A stretch of DNA of 64,000 bases, taken from Dethiosulfovibrio peptidovorans. GTDB taxonomy: Bacteria > Synergistota > Synergistia > Synergistales > Dethiosulfovibrionaceae. Both the position numbers and the translations under genes were made by a program. Below, piece by piece: positions 17,196 to 25,501 of the stretch (position 1 is its first letter; every line of letters begins with the position of its first letter). The notes under the pieces are model-generated. The model was not told the origin of the DNA and did no database searches. It saw only the letters and a list, made by a program, of their open reading frames with translations. Location: the NCBI GenBank assembly GCA_002748665.1, contig PDTB01000023.1, positions 18,435 through 82,434 of the forward strand, in the 5' to 3' direction.

Positions 17196-19073
17196 ATGAG
17201 TGTTGCCAGAGAAACCCACGTATTCGAGACCGAGGCGAAACAGATCCTGGATATGATGATCTATTCGGTTTACTCTAACAAGGATATCTTTCTTCGGGAA
17301 CTTGTCTCCAACGCCTCCGATGCTCTGGATAAACTCCATCTCGAAGCACTGATCGACCATGACTTGGCTCAATACGCCAAGGACCCCTTTATCAGGCTCG
17401 TTCGGGATGAGAAAGATCGAAATCTCTCCATCTCGGACAATGGTATCGGTATGGACCGAGACGAGATCATTGCCTACATTGGAACTATCGCTAAGTCGGG
17501 AACCAAGGAATTTCTGGCGGCTTTGAAGGAACGTCGGGAAGGCGACCCGGCAGAGATGCTTATTGGTCAATTCGGTGTGGGGTTCTACTCTGCGTTCATG
17601 GTGGCCGATAAAGTAACTCTTCTCACCAAAAAAGCGGGTTCGAATATTGCCTGGCGCTGGGAGTCCTCTGGAGATGGGACATACACCCTGGAGGAGGCAG
17701 AGCGGCCGACTCCGGGAACGACCGTTACTCTTCATTTGAAAGAGGCGGATCATGAAAACGGTCTCAAAGACTACACGTCGCCTTGGGTTATCCGTGATAT
17801 TGTCCGTACCTACTCGGATTTCGTGGCCTACCCCATCAAAATGCAGGTGGAGCGCCCCAAGGACGATGCCTCGGGAACCGTTATCAACGACGAAACGCTT
17901 AATTCCATGAAGGCTCTGTGGATGCGCCCCGAAGACCAGGTCACAGACGAGGAATATCGTCAGTTCTATCGCCACGTTGCCCACGACTGGCAGGATCCTT
18001 TGGAACGAATCGTCTTCGCTACCGAGGGTGTCACCGAGATGCATGGGATTCTGTTCATACCTCTTAAAGCCCCCTACGATATTTTCTCCGAGGCGGGAGG
18101 CCGAGGTGTTAATCTCTACGTCAAACGAGTTTTCATAATGGAGAACTGCGCTGACATCCTTCCGGGGTATCTGCGATTTGTTCGGGGCGTTGTGGACTCC
18201 GAAGACCTCTCCCTCAACATCTCGAGAGAACTTCTCCAGCAGGATCGTCAAGTTCGCCTCATCCGAAAAAGCGTCACCCGAAAAGTTCTTCAATCCCTGG
18301 CTTCCATGTTGAAAGACGACCGAGAACGCTATGATCGTTTTTGGAATGAATTTGGTATCATTCTCAAGGAAGGACTCATACGAGGTGAGGGGGACGATGA
18401 GGCAATCCGTAACATCTGCCTCTTCTCCTCGACCCGTTCGGAGGATGACAGGATTACCTTGGGAGACTATCTGGATCACATGACTTCGGATCAGAAGCAT
18501 ATTCACTATATCACCGGACCGTCCGTTGAGATTCTCAGGAGCTCGCCTCATCTTGAAGTGCTTCTGGCAAAGGGAGAGGAGGTTCTGCTACTTGCCGATC
18601 CTGTGGACGAACTATGGGTTCAAGGAGCTGAGTTTCAGGGTAAACAGTTTCGGTCGGTGGCTCAGACAGGGGAGAATGACAAAGTCGAGGATGCTGAGTC
18701 CTCGTCATCTCCGCTGTTGGGTCGGGTCAAAGATGCCCTCAAAGACTTGGTGAAGGATGTTCGATTTTCTCATCGTCTCACCGCGTCTCCGGCATGTCTT
18801 GTTGGTACTGAGGACGACGTCAGTCCTCAGATGGAGCGAATTATGCGGGCAATGGGACAAGACGTCCCTGAAGTTCGGCGAGTATTGGAGCTCAACGGGG
18901 ATCATCCCGTACTCAAAAAGATGATCGCCCTTGTGGAGTCGGACGATGTCGATCTGGCGCCTTTTTGCTATGTACTCTACGGTCAGGCTCTTCTTGCTGA
19001 GGGGGGGAACCTCAAAGATCCCGCTGAATTTGTTCGACAGCTATCTGTCATCATGGATAGAGCTCTCGATTGA
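17196..19073 (+). CDS. htpG: Molecular chaperone HtpG (Hsp90)
   Basis: Bacterial Hsp90, a homodimeric ATP-dependent chaperone. The 625-residue protein has the GHKL ATPase marks FLRELVSNASDALDKL (near residue 30), DNGIGM (~83) and GQFGVGFYSAFMV (~124), the middle domain with RGVVDSEDLSLNISRELLQQ (~331), and the C-terminal dimerisation domain. The start at 17196 is chosen for GAGAGGAG upstream and the family-typical ETHVFETEAKQILDMMI beginning. Its place between rod genes and fliE is unusual. Lack of a strong promoter between slt and htpG suggests one transcript. Confidence 0.97.
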   Translation: MSVARETHVFETEAKQILDMMIYSVYSNKDIFLRELVSNASDALDKLHLEALIDHDLAQYAKDPFIRLVRDEKDRNLSISDNGIGMDRDEIIAYIGTIAKSGTKEFLAALKERREGDPAEMLIGQFGVGFYSAFMVADKVTLLTKKAGSNIAWRWESSGDGTYTLEEAERPTPGTTVTLHLKEADHENGLKDYTSPWVIRDIVRTYSDFVAYPIKMQVERPKDDASGTVINDETLNSMKALWMRPEDQVTDEEYRQFYRHVAHDWQDPLERIVFATEGVTEMHGILFIPLKAPYDIFSEAGGRGVNLYVKRVFIMENCADILPGYLRFVRGVVDSEDLSLNISRELLQQDRQVRLIRKSVTRKVLQSLASMLKDDRERYDRFWNEFGIILKEGLIRGEGDDEAIRNICLFSSTRSEDDRITLGDYLDHMTSDQKHIHYITGPSVEILRSSPHLEVLLAKGEEVLLLADPVDELWVQGAEFQGKQFRSVAQTGENDKVEDAESSSSPLLGRVKDALKDLVKDVRFSHRLTASPACLVGTEDDVSPQMERIMRAMGQDVPEVRRVLELNGDHPVLKKMIALVESDDVDLAPFCYVLYGQALLAEGGNLKDPAEFVRQLSVIMDRALD

Positions 19074-19183
19074 TGGCCGTTTGCGTATAAGTGGCTTAGT
19101 ATGGTATCGTTGAGGAAAAGAAGGGGCTTTCGGGGCAGAAGCGGTTAAACTTTTTTAGGATAAACGTTTGAGGAGGAGACGGG

Positions 19184-19489
19184 ATGGAACGACTGGTCAA
19201 CGATGTGTATCTCTCGGGTGTACTTCACTTTGTAAAGGGAGACACCGTTGGAGAGAATCGGCTGGGAAAATACTTTGAATTTTCTCTGAAAAGAGAATAT
19301 CGAGACATGGATGGCAGCGACCGAATCGACTTTCTCAGGATGCGAGCGTTCAATCCTGAGATCGTCCAGTGGTTGGAGAGACAGGAAGAAAATCTGCCGG
19401 TTTGGGTTGCAGGTGAACTTCGTTCCTCTTTGGGGAGCGGGCGAATCTATGTCCTCGTGAAAAAAATCCAGACGCTCAACAGCCTTTGA
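19184..19489 (+). CDS. Small OB-fold-like protein (single-strand-binding-like), function unknown
   Basis: A 101-residue protein after AGGAGGAG. The pattern (VNDVYLSGVLHFVKG, then a strand pair, IDFLRMRAFN, LPVWVAGELRSS, RIYVLVKKIQTL) resembles an SSB/PriB-type OB fold: an NxVxLxGxL start and a vWVxGxLR strand near residue 75. It lacks the acidic tail of SSB. I do not recognise a named family. It is followed by a strong terminator, so it closes the slt-htpG cassette. Confidence 0.6.
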   Translation: MERLVNDVYLSGVLHFVKGDTVGENRLGKYFEFSLKREYRDMDGSDRIDFLRMRAFNPEIVQWLERQEENLPVWVAGELRSSLGSGRIYVLVKKIQTLNSL

Positions 19490-19507
19490 GAGTCTCTGTT
19501 TTCTTGA

Positions 19508-19531
19508 AAGCCGCCTCTTGGCGGCTTTTTT
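19508..19531 (+). terminator. Rho-independent terminator
   Basis: Perfect 8-base stem AAGCCGCC / GGCGGCTT with loop TCTT, running into a T tract. It closes the slt-htpG-OB cassette. Confidence 0.9.
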
Positions 19532-19548
19532 GATGCTGAAGACTCAAA

Positions 19549-19580
19549 TTAACAGCAGGTAGGTTTAACAGCAGGTAGGT
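19549..19580 (+). repeat. Perfect tandem duplication of a 16-base unit
   Basis: TTAACAGCAGGTAGGT occurs twice in a row without mismatch. It could be a recent slippage duplication or a pair of binding sites upstream of the flagellar promoter. Confidence 0.95.
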
Positions 19581-19650
19581 GCGGTGATACGGAGCGTTGT
19601 GTTACAATAAAACTAAAGTGGGGCAAACAATGTAAAACTGCGCGGTATTC

Positions 19651-19679
19651 TTGAAAACCACACAGTTGTGTGATAGGAT
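19651..19679 (+). promoter_or_regulatory. Promoter candidate with internal palindrome, ahead of fliE
   Basis: TTGAAA (19651-19656) and TAGGAT (19674-19679) are 17 bases apart. The spacer contains CACACA-GT-TGTGTG (19659-19672), an inverted repeat well placed for a repressor. An alternative extended -10 lies at 19600-19608. Neither is proven. Confidence 0.5.
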
Positions 19680-19879
19680 GATTCTTTAGTGTTTTTTCGA
19701 TTTTTCAAAAGCATCGCTCATGTTGTTTTTTGGATTTTATCGTGTTCTTTTAAGTAATCAAAACTGCGGTGACATAGAGGCCTGTAGCTCATTTTTCAAC
19801 GTGTAGTTGGACGAATTTTTGAGGTATCTGTAAGTTTTTTGACCTCATTTACATTTTCAAGAGGAGAGCATGAGTACAT

Positions 19880-20185
19880 ATGAAAGACACACGGATAGGT
19901 CTCATCAAGCTAGATGACCAGATGTTCAAGACTCGTCTCATTGAACGAAACGATAAAACTGACGCCCTCTCCTTTGAAAAAGCTCTCAAAGATGCAATGG
20001 TCGGTGTCAACGATCTACAGATGGAGGCTGACGTCATGATTCAGAAGCTTTCGTTGGGTGATGTTGATGACGTGTCCGAAGTGAGTGTCTCTGTGGAGAA
20101 GGCTGAGCTGGCGTTTAAACTCCTGGTTCAAATTCGGGATAAACTGATTGATGCATATCAACAGCTGGGCCGGATGCCTGTCTAA
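19880..20185 (+). CDS. fliE: Flagellar hook-basal body protein FliE
   Basis: FliE joins the MS ring to the rod. The 101-residue protein ends with the FliE pattern LSFEKALKDAMVGVNDLQMEADVMIQKLSLGDVDDVSEVSVSVEKAELAFKL split across helices, and a final IDAYQQLGRMPV. The ATG at 19880 is preceded by GAGGAGAG. Another ATG at 19870 is out of frame. First gene of the main flagellar operon. Confidence 0.93.
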   Translation: MKDTRIGLIKLDDQMFKTRLIERNDKTDALSFEKALKDAMVGVNDLQMEADVMIQKLSLGDVDDVSEVSVSVEKAELAFKLLVQIRDKLIDAYQQLGRMPV

Positions 20186-20199
20186 AGTTGTTTTTACTT

Positions 20200-21771
20200 A
20201 TGGAGCGCTTTAAAGAAGCTAAGGAACATATGCGTATGCTCTGGTCATCCCTCCAACGGTGGCAAAAGCTCACCTTGGTGGGATTAGTTGTTTTTGTCTT
20301 TTTGGGGCTTCTCCTTCTTGTGATAATGGCAAGGCATGAGCGATGGGAACCTCTCTTTTCTGGCCTTGAGATTCAGGATGAGGCAGCCATTGTCGCATAC
20401 CTCAAGGAGAACAAGGTTCCCTATCGGCTGGATCCTGGAGCCAATGCTATTCTGCTTCCAAAGGATCAGGTCTACAGTGCCAGACTTGAACTCGCTCGAG
20501 TGGGGCTTCCCAAGGGAGGCGTTACGGGGTACGAGATATTCGACAAGTCCAACATGGGCATGAGTGAATTTCAGCAAAAAATCACCTATGTTCGAGCACT
20601 CGAAGGAGAGCTATCCCGGACTGTAACCCAAATTGATGCTGTGGAATACTCCAAAGTCAACATTGTTCTTCCGCAGCCTCATCTTTTCCTTGAGCAACAA
20701 CAACCGGCTACGGCATCTGTCCTCATACGCGTACGGCGGGGAGCTACCGTGAATCCAGAGCAAATCAAAGCCATTGTTCATCTCGTCAGTCATAGCGTTG
20801 AGGGACTCAAACCCGATGATGTTACCGTTGTGGATACCGATGGTAACGTTCTCTCAGATCTGTTAGATAGCGATATGTTTATCTACACTGATGGGGCAGG
20901 GCGAACTGTTTCGTCAGTTCAGAGAGAACTTGAGAGGCAACAGGAAAAGGAACTGGAGCGCAAGGTGCGGGCTATGCTGGAACGTGTCTTTGGCCCTGGG
21001 AGCGTTGTAGTTCGGATCAAGGTCGACCTTGATTTGGACAAAAAACGAAAGGCCTCCACCCAATATATCCCTGGTCCTACTGGCAAAGGGGTCGTCCGGA
21101 GCCAGCAAAACATGGAAGAAAGCTACGTCGGTCATGGTGCTCCCATGGGTGGGGCGCCGGGAACGACCACCAATATTCCCGGGTACGCTATCGCCACTGA
21201 CAACGGCGGTTCAGGGGAATATAACAAAAGTGATACTGTCACCAACTATGAAATCACCACCCATGAGTCTGAAAACGTAGGGGCTCCAGGTTCTGTTCGT
21301 CGGCTGACAGCGTCGGTTTTGGTCGACGGCGACCTTTCGGACCAACAGCTTGAGGATATTCGGGGTCTTGTCGCCCCGGCCATAGGATTTGATCCTGGGC
21401 GAGGTGATCAGCTTGCCATTGAGTCCATGAAGTTCTCATCAACCATGGCAGATCGTATTGCTGCTCAGATGGCGGCCGAGCGGCGCCAAAAGCTCATAGT
21501 CGCGTTCCTGGTGGGTGGGGTAATCCTCTCACTTCTCGCTGTGGCCCTGTTCCTCTGGTATCGCCGGTACAAGCGGCGTAAACTCTTGGCAGCGGCTCAG
21601 CGAGCCGATGACTCCGGTCGGGTTCCCAGTCTTCAGGATATCTTGGCGGGGCCCGGTGCTTTGGAGGCTCAAGGCGAGCTGGCAGTCCTCGAGGAACAGA
21701 TTCGAAACTATGCGTTGAACAACCCGGAGGATTTTGCAGCCTTTATGCGTGAATGGATCGTAGAGGACTGA
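20200..21771 (+). CDS. fliF: Flagellar MS-ring protein FliF
   Basis: FliF forms the membrane MS ring, the base on which rod, switch and export gate assemble. The 523-residue protein has an N-terminal membrane segment (LTLVGLVVFVFLGLLLLVIM, about 24-44), the ring-building motifs (EPLFSGLE, GYEIFDKSNMGMSEFQQKITYVRALEGEL, then a YscJ-type domain), a periplasmic region with a Gly/Pro/Asn-rich loop, a second membrane segment near residue 435 and a cytoplasmic tail ending in a helix (EEQIRNYALNNPEDFAAFMREWI) that binds FliG. ATG at 20200 is preferred over a TTG at 20188; the ribosome-binding site is weak. Confidence 0.97.
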   Translation: MERFKEAKEHMRMLWSSLQRWQKLTLVGLVVFVFLGLLLLVIMARHERWEPLFSGLEIQDEAAIVAYLKENKVPYRLDPGANAILLPKDQVYSARLELARVGLPKGGVTGYEIFDKSNMGMSEFQQKITYVRALEGELSRTVTQIDAVEYSKVNIVLPQPHLFLEQQQPATASVLIRVRRGATVNPEQIKAIVHLVSHSVEGLKPDDVTVVDTDGNVLSDLLDSDMFIYTDGAGRTVSSVQRELERQQEKELERKVRAMLERVFGPGSVVVRIKVDLDLDKKRKASTQYIPGPTGKGVVRSQQNMEESYVGHGAPMGGAPGTTTNIPGYAIATDNGGSGEYNKSDTVTNYEITTHESENVGAPGSVRRLTASVLVDGDLSDQQLEDIRGLVAPAIGFDPGRGDQLAIESMKFSSTMADRIAAQMAAERRQKLIVAFLVGGVILSLLAVALFLWYRRYKRRKLLAAAQRADDSGRVPSLQDILAGPGALEAQGELAVLEEQIRNYALNNPEDFAAFMREWIVED

Positions 21772-21790
21772 CAGGAAAGGACGTTCTTGG

Positions 21791-22810
21791 ATGGCGAAAG
21801 ACCTGTCCCCTAAACAAATGAAGGGCAAGCAGAAGGGTGCCATTCTCATGGTAACCCTGGGTAACGATGTGGCAGCTCAAACCTACAAACATCTGGATGA
21901 GAGTAGTATCGAGGTCCTTACTCTGGAGATTGCGAACCTTCGCAAGATTACGTCGGAGCAACGCTTGACCGTTCTAAAGGACGCTCAAGAGCTTATACTG
22001 GCTCGCGAGTATATGGCTCAGGGCGGCGTGGATTACGCACGAGAAATTCTGGAAAAAGCCTTAGGACCAGAGCGAGCTCAAAGCTTGTTAACCAGAATAA
22101 CCGCAAGTCTGCAGGTTCGCCCATTTGATTTCATGCGGCATAGTGACCCCCAGCAGCTTATTAGCTTTATCCAGGGTGAACATCCCCAGACCATAGCCCT
22201 TATTCTGTCGTATCTCACGCCGGAGCAGGCAGCGGCTGTTATCGGGCGCCTCTCGGCTACCATGCAAGCCGAGGTTACTAAACGAGTTGCAAAGATGGAT
22301 CGGATCACCCCAGAGGTCCTTCGGGAGGTTGAGCGCGTCTTGGAGCGAAAATTCAGTACCATCATCGGACAAGATTTCACTATGGCAGGGGGTATCGACG
22401 CTGTTGTCGAAATTATCAACAGAGTAGACCGTGGAACCGAACGGAATATCATGGAAAACCTGGAAGAGAACGACCCTGAGCTGGCTGAGGAGATCAAGCG
22501 TCGTCTCTTCGTCTTTGAGGATGTCGCTGGTCTGGATGATCGCTCTATTCAGAGGCTTCTGAGAGAGATCGAGATAAAAGATCTTGGGCTAGCTCTCAAG
22601 GGAGCCAGCGATGACCTTAAAACTAAATTTACTAAAAATATGTCCCAGAGAGCTGGAGACATGCTTTCCGAAGATATGCAATATATGGGGCCCGTTCGAG
22701 TTCGAGACGTGGAGGAATCTCAGCAGAAGATCGTTAACGTCGTTCGAGCCTTGGAGGATGCCGGGGAAATTATCATTGCTCGAGGTGGGGAGGAGGAGCT
22801 GATTGTCTGA
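21791..22810 (+). CDS. fliG: Flagellar motor switch protein FliG
   Basis: Rotor protein that touches the stator. The 339-residue protein has the FliF-binding N domain (KGAILMVTLGNDVAAQTYKHL), the middle domain with EHPQTIALILSYLTPEQAA (the EHPQ motif, near residue 126) and the C-terminal torque helix with DDRSIQRLLREI and the charged residues that meet MotA. ATG after AGGAAAGGACG. The stop region overlaps fliH by eight bases. Confidence 0.98.
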   Translation: MAKDLSPKQMKGKQKGAILMVTLGNDVAAQTYKHLDESSIEVLTLEIANLRKITSEQRLTVLKDAQELILAREYMAQGGVDYAREILEKALGPERAQSLLTRITASLQVRPFDFMRHSDPQQLISFIQGEHPQTIALILSYLTPEQAAAVIGRLSATMQAEVTKRVAKMDRITPEVLREVERVLERKFSTIIGQDFTMAGGIDAVVEIINRVDRGTERNIMENLEENDPELAEEIKRRLFVFEDVAGLDDRSIQRLLREIEIKDLGLALKGASDDLKTKFTKNMSQRAGDMLSEDMQYMGPVRVRDVEESQQKIVNVVRALEDAGEIIIARGGEEELIV

Positions 22811-23723
22811 TACCAAGCGCCGGCTTATCCGAGCTGCGCGAATCCTCCCCGAAGCTGTCCATGTTGGACGGAGGGGGCGCTTCTCACTTTCGTCGTTGGA
22901 TGTGAGCGAGGCGAAAAACTCTTCGTTGGATGTCGCTGAGAATCTTGGCTCCTTGATGGAGAGTTCTGCGGAGCTTACCGAGACGGATAAACTCCGTGCT
23001 GAACTTGAAAAACTAGAAATTTCCTATCGCGAAATGGTCTCTCGCCTCGAACAGGAAGAAGCCCGAAACAGGGATCTTCAGGCAGAGATGCAAAAAAAAG
23101 AAGCTCAAAGAGATGTAGAAATCACTTCTCTTCGAGGTCAGATCGAAAAAGACCGAGAAGCCGCTGTTCTGGCTGGACAGAAAGAGGGGTGGGCCCAGGG
23201 GCATGCTCAGGGTATTGAGGACGGCAAGACCGAGCTGGAAGCTCGTATCCGTGCAAACTTTGAGGCCCAACTCTCCCAAACGATTGACCTCCTCAACACG
23301 GTTTACGAACGGATGCGATCTCATCTCGACGAGCTTCTGGCTGCCAATCCTTATCGTTTGATTCGCCTGTGGGAACGGGTGCTTTCCCGGCTTTTGATTC
23401 GTGAAGTGGCATTTGACCAGGAATCAGCCCTCCGCCTGTTAAAGGAGCTTCTATCCAGAGCCAGCGAAAAAGAGGACATCCGGGTGTACCTCAATGCAGA
23501 CGATCTTGACGGAGTGGAGGCTCAGAAAGACTCTTTTGGAGATCTGATCCGAGGAATCCGAAATATCGAGTTTTTACCCGACGACGAAGTAGACAAAGGA
23601 AGCTGTATTGTCGAGACCGGCCTTGGTATCTATGATGCCCGTTGGCGAACCCAACTGGAACAGATAAGTACCGAGGTTGAGACGGCGTTATTGGAAGGTA
23701 TAGCCCATGGCAGCGATAGATGA
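22803..23723 (+). CDS. fliH: Flagellar export ATPase regulator FliH
   Basis: FliH binds and restrains the FliI ATPase and links it to the C ring. The 306-residue protein has an acidic N-terminal region, a long coiled coil (about residues 55-135, full of Glu/Lys/Arg), a GxxxG-like stretch (AGQKEGWAQGHAQGIEDGK, residues ~120-140) and the conserved C-terminal domain with a VTS-like TRANGLE fold. TTG start inside fliG. It overlaps fliI by 17 bases. The sequence is divergent, as is usual for FliH; context decides the call. Confidence 0.88.
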   Translation: MSDTKRRLIRAARILPEAVHVGRRGRFSLSSLDVSEAKNSSLDVAENLGSLMESSAELTETDKLRAELEKLEISYREMVSRLEQEEARNRDLQAEMQKKEAQRDVEITSLRGQIEKDREAAVLAGQKEGWAQGHAQGIEDGKTELEARIRANFEAQLSQTIDLLNTVYERMRSHLDELLAANPYRLIRLWERVLSRLLIREVAFDQESALRLLKELLSRASEKEDIRVYLNADDLDGVEAQKDSFGDLIRGIRNIEFLPDDEVDKGSCIVETGLGIYDARWRTQLEQISTEVETALLEGIAHGSDR

Positions 23724-25050
23724 CGACGGTTTCCGTCCTCTGTGGGAAACACTCACCTCCCGGATTGCCCAGGTTGACTTTGTTCGGATCAATGGCAGGG
23801 TCAGTAAAGTCGTTGGCCTCGTCATCGAATCCAAAGGCCCGGATGTCCGAGTCGGAGACCTGTGCGATATACGCTTTCGCCGGGGACGCCATAACCTAGA
23901 GGCCGAAGTCGTTGGTTTTCGTGATGATCGTGTGCTGCTTATGCCCTTGGGAGAACTTCGGGACATCGGTCCCGGGTGTGAAGTCGTCTCAATGGGGCGG
24001 CCGCTGGGGGTCAACGTAGGTCCCGGTGTTCTGGGGCGTGTATTGGATGGGCTGGGGCGCCCCATGGACGAAAAAGGGCCTATGGGTTCCAGTGAGTTTT
24101 ACCCTCTCTACGCTACGCCGCCTCATCCTCTCAGGAGGCAAACCATCTCTGATCCACTTCCCGTAGGGGTTCGGGCAGTCGATGGAGTCCTCACCCTGGG
24201 GCGGGGACAGCGAATAGGAATCTTCGCTGGATCGGGCGTTGGAAAAAGCACCTTGCTGGGTATGATGGCTCGAAACACTGAGGCAGAGATCAACGTCATT
24301 GGCCTCGTGGGAGAACGGGGCAGAGAAGTTCGAGAATTTATAGATCGCGATCTTGGCCCTGATGGACTCAAACGATCGGTTCTCGTCGTGGCCACATCGG
24401 ATCAGTCTCCTCTTGTCAGACTCAAAGCTGCCTTCACTGCTACGGCTGTTGCCGAATACTTTCGAGATCAGGGGAAGGACGTTCTGCTCATGATGGATTC
24501 TGTTACCCGTGTGGCCTATGCACAGAGAGAGGTCGGGCTGGCCATCGGCGAACCACCGGCCACGAGAGGATATACGCCCTCAGTCTTTGCCCTTTTACCC
24601 AGGCTTCTGGAGAGAGCCGGAGCCGGAACCAAAGGCAGCATCACTGGCATCTACACCGTCCTCGTCGAGGGAGACGATATGAACGAGCCTGTAGCCGACT
24701 CGGTGCGGGGAATACTGGATGGGCACATCGTTCTCTCCCGAAAAATAGCGGCAAAGAACTTCTATCCCTGTGTGGATGTCCTCAACAGCGTGAGCCGTGT
24801 CATGCCCCACATCGTCGATAAAGCCCATATGGATGGAGCGAGCCGAATGAGAGAAGTCCTCGCCCGCTATGCCGAGGCCGAGGATCTCATCACCATCGGA
24901 GCTTACCAGCGAGGCAACAACCCTCGTGTTGACTGGGCACTTGAATATCTGGACGATGTGGAGACATTTCTCAAGCAGGATATGGGAGAGCCGTCGTCTT
25001 TTGACGAAGCCGTTCAGGCAGTTTCATCAGTGGCGGCACTGCCCGAGTGA
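23707..25050 (+). CDS. fliI: Flagellum-specific ATP synthase FliI
   Basis: ATPase of the flagellar type III export apparatus, related to the F1 beta subunit. The 447-residue protein shows Walker A FAGSGVGKST (near residue 178), VGERGREVREF (~200), Walker B DVLLMMDSVTRVAYAQRE (~258) and the catalytic-loop GEPPATRGYTPSVFALLPRLLERAG (~282). ATG at 23707 lies inside fliH. Overlap with fliJ by four bases. Confidence 0.98.
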   Translation: MAAIDDDGFRPLWETLTSRIAQVDFVRINGRVSKVVGLVIESKGPDVRVGDLCDIRFRRGRHNLEAEVVGFRDDRVLLMPLGELRDIGPGCEVVSMGRPLGVNVGPGVLGRVLDGLGRPMDEKGPMGSSEFYPLYATPPHPLRRQTISDPLPVGVRAVDGVLTLGRGQRIGIFAGSGVGKSTLLGMMARNTEAEINVIGLVGERGREVREFIDRDLGPDGLKRSVLVVATSDQSPLVRLKAAFTATAVAEYFRDQGKDVLLMMDSVTRVAYAQREVGLAIGEPPATRGYTPSVFALLPRLLERAGAGTKGSITGIYTVLVEGDDMNEPVADSVRGILDGHIVLSRKIAAKNFYPCVDVLNSVSRVMPHIVDKAHMDGASRMREVLARYAEAEDLITIGAYQRGNNPRVDWALEYLDDVETFLKQDMGEPSSFDEAVQAVSSVAALPE

Positions 25051-25484
25051 GAGGACGAATCGAAAGATTCCGACGGATCCTCAAAGCCCGAAAAACCGTT
25101 CGGGATCTCGTACAAAAGGAACTCATCGCGATGAGAGTGCGTGAAAAAGCCCTGCTGGGACTCCTACGAAAACTCAGAGACGAAAAACAGGAATACATTT
25201 GCCGGTTTGCCGAAATAGCCTCGGGAGACGTTACTATAGAAGCCCTCAGAATCGGAAGCGAGGACATATCCCGGACGGAAAATCGCATTAAACAAGGGAT
25301 TCTTGACGTCCTCAGACTCAGAAAACGGATCGAAGCGGTCGAGCAAAAGCTGCTAGAACGTCACAAAGACGTTCGAAAAGTTGAGCTTCATCTGGAACAG
25401 ATGGAGCTGCGATGGGAAGCTGAGCATCGACGTAAAGAACAACATGAACTCGACGATATAGCAGGTATGCGTCATAAAAGGTGA
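25047..25484 (+). CDS. fliJ: Flagellar export chaperone FliJ
   Basis: A 145-residue, highly charged, almost fully helical protein that should form the coiled-coil stalk inside the FliI hexamer. There are no catalytic motifs; the call rests on the coiled-coil pattern, length and place directly after fliI. GTG start overlapping fliI. Confidence 0.85.
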   Translation: MRGRIERFRRILKARKTVRDLVQKELIAMRVREKALLGLLRKLRDEKQEYICRFAEIASGDVTIEALRIGSEDISRTENRIKQGILDVLRLRKRIEAVEQKLLERHKDVRKVELHLEQMELRWEAEHRRKEQHELDDIAGMRHKR

Positions 25485-25501
25485 CGAGAGGAGGTATATC
25501 C

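Larger units (their letters stand above)
19490..19879 (+). other. 390-base intergenic control region before fliE
   Basis: No gene seen. In order it holds the cassette terminator, a perfect 16-base tandem duplication (19549-19580), an extended -10 candidate (TGTTACAAT, 19600-19608), a TTGAAA/TAGGAT promoter candidate with a palindrome inside its spacer (19651-19679), an AT-rich stretch, and the fliE ribosome-binding site GAGGAGAG. This is the likely regulatory head of the long flagellar operon. Confidence 0.7.

Noticed and set aside
17166-18551. A 461-codon minus-strand frame opposite htpG
   Set aside because: It lies wholly antisense to the well-conserved htpG gene. Long antisense frames arise from codon bias; no family motif was seen in it.
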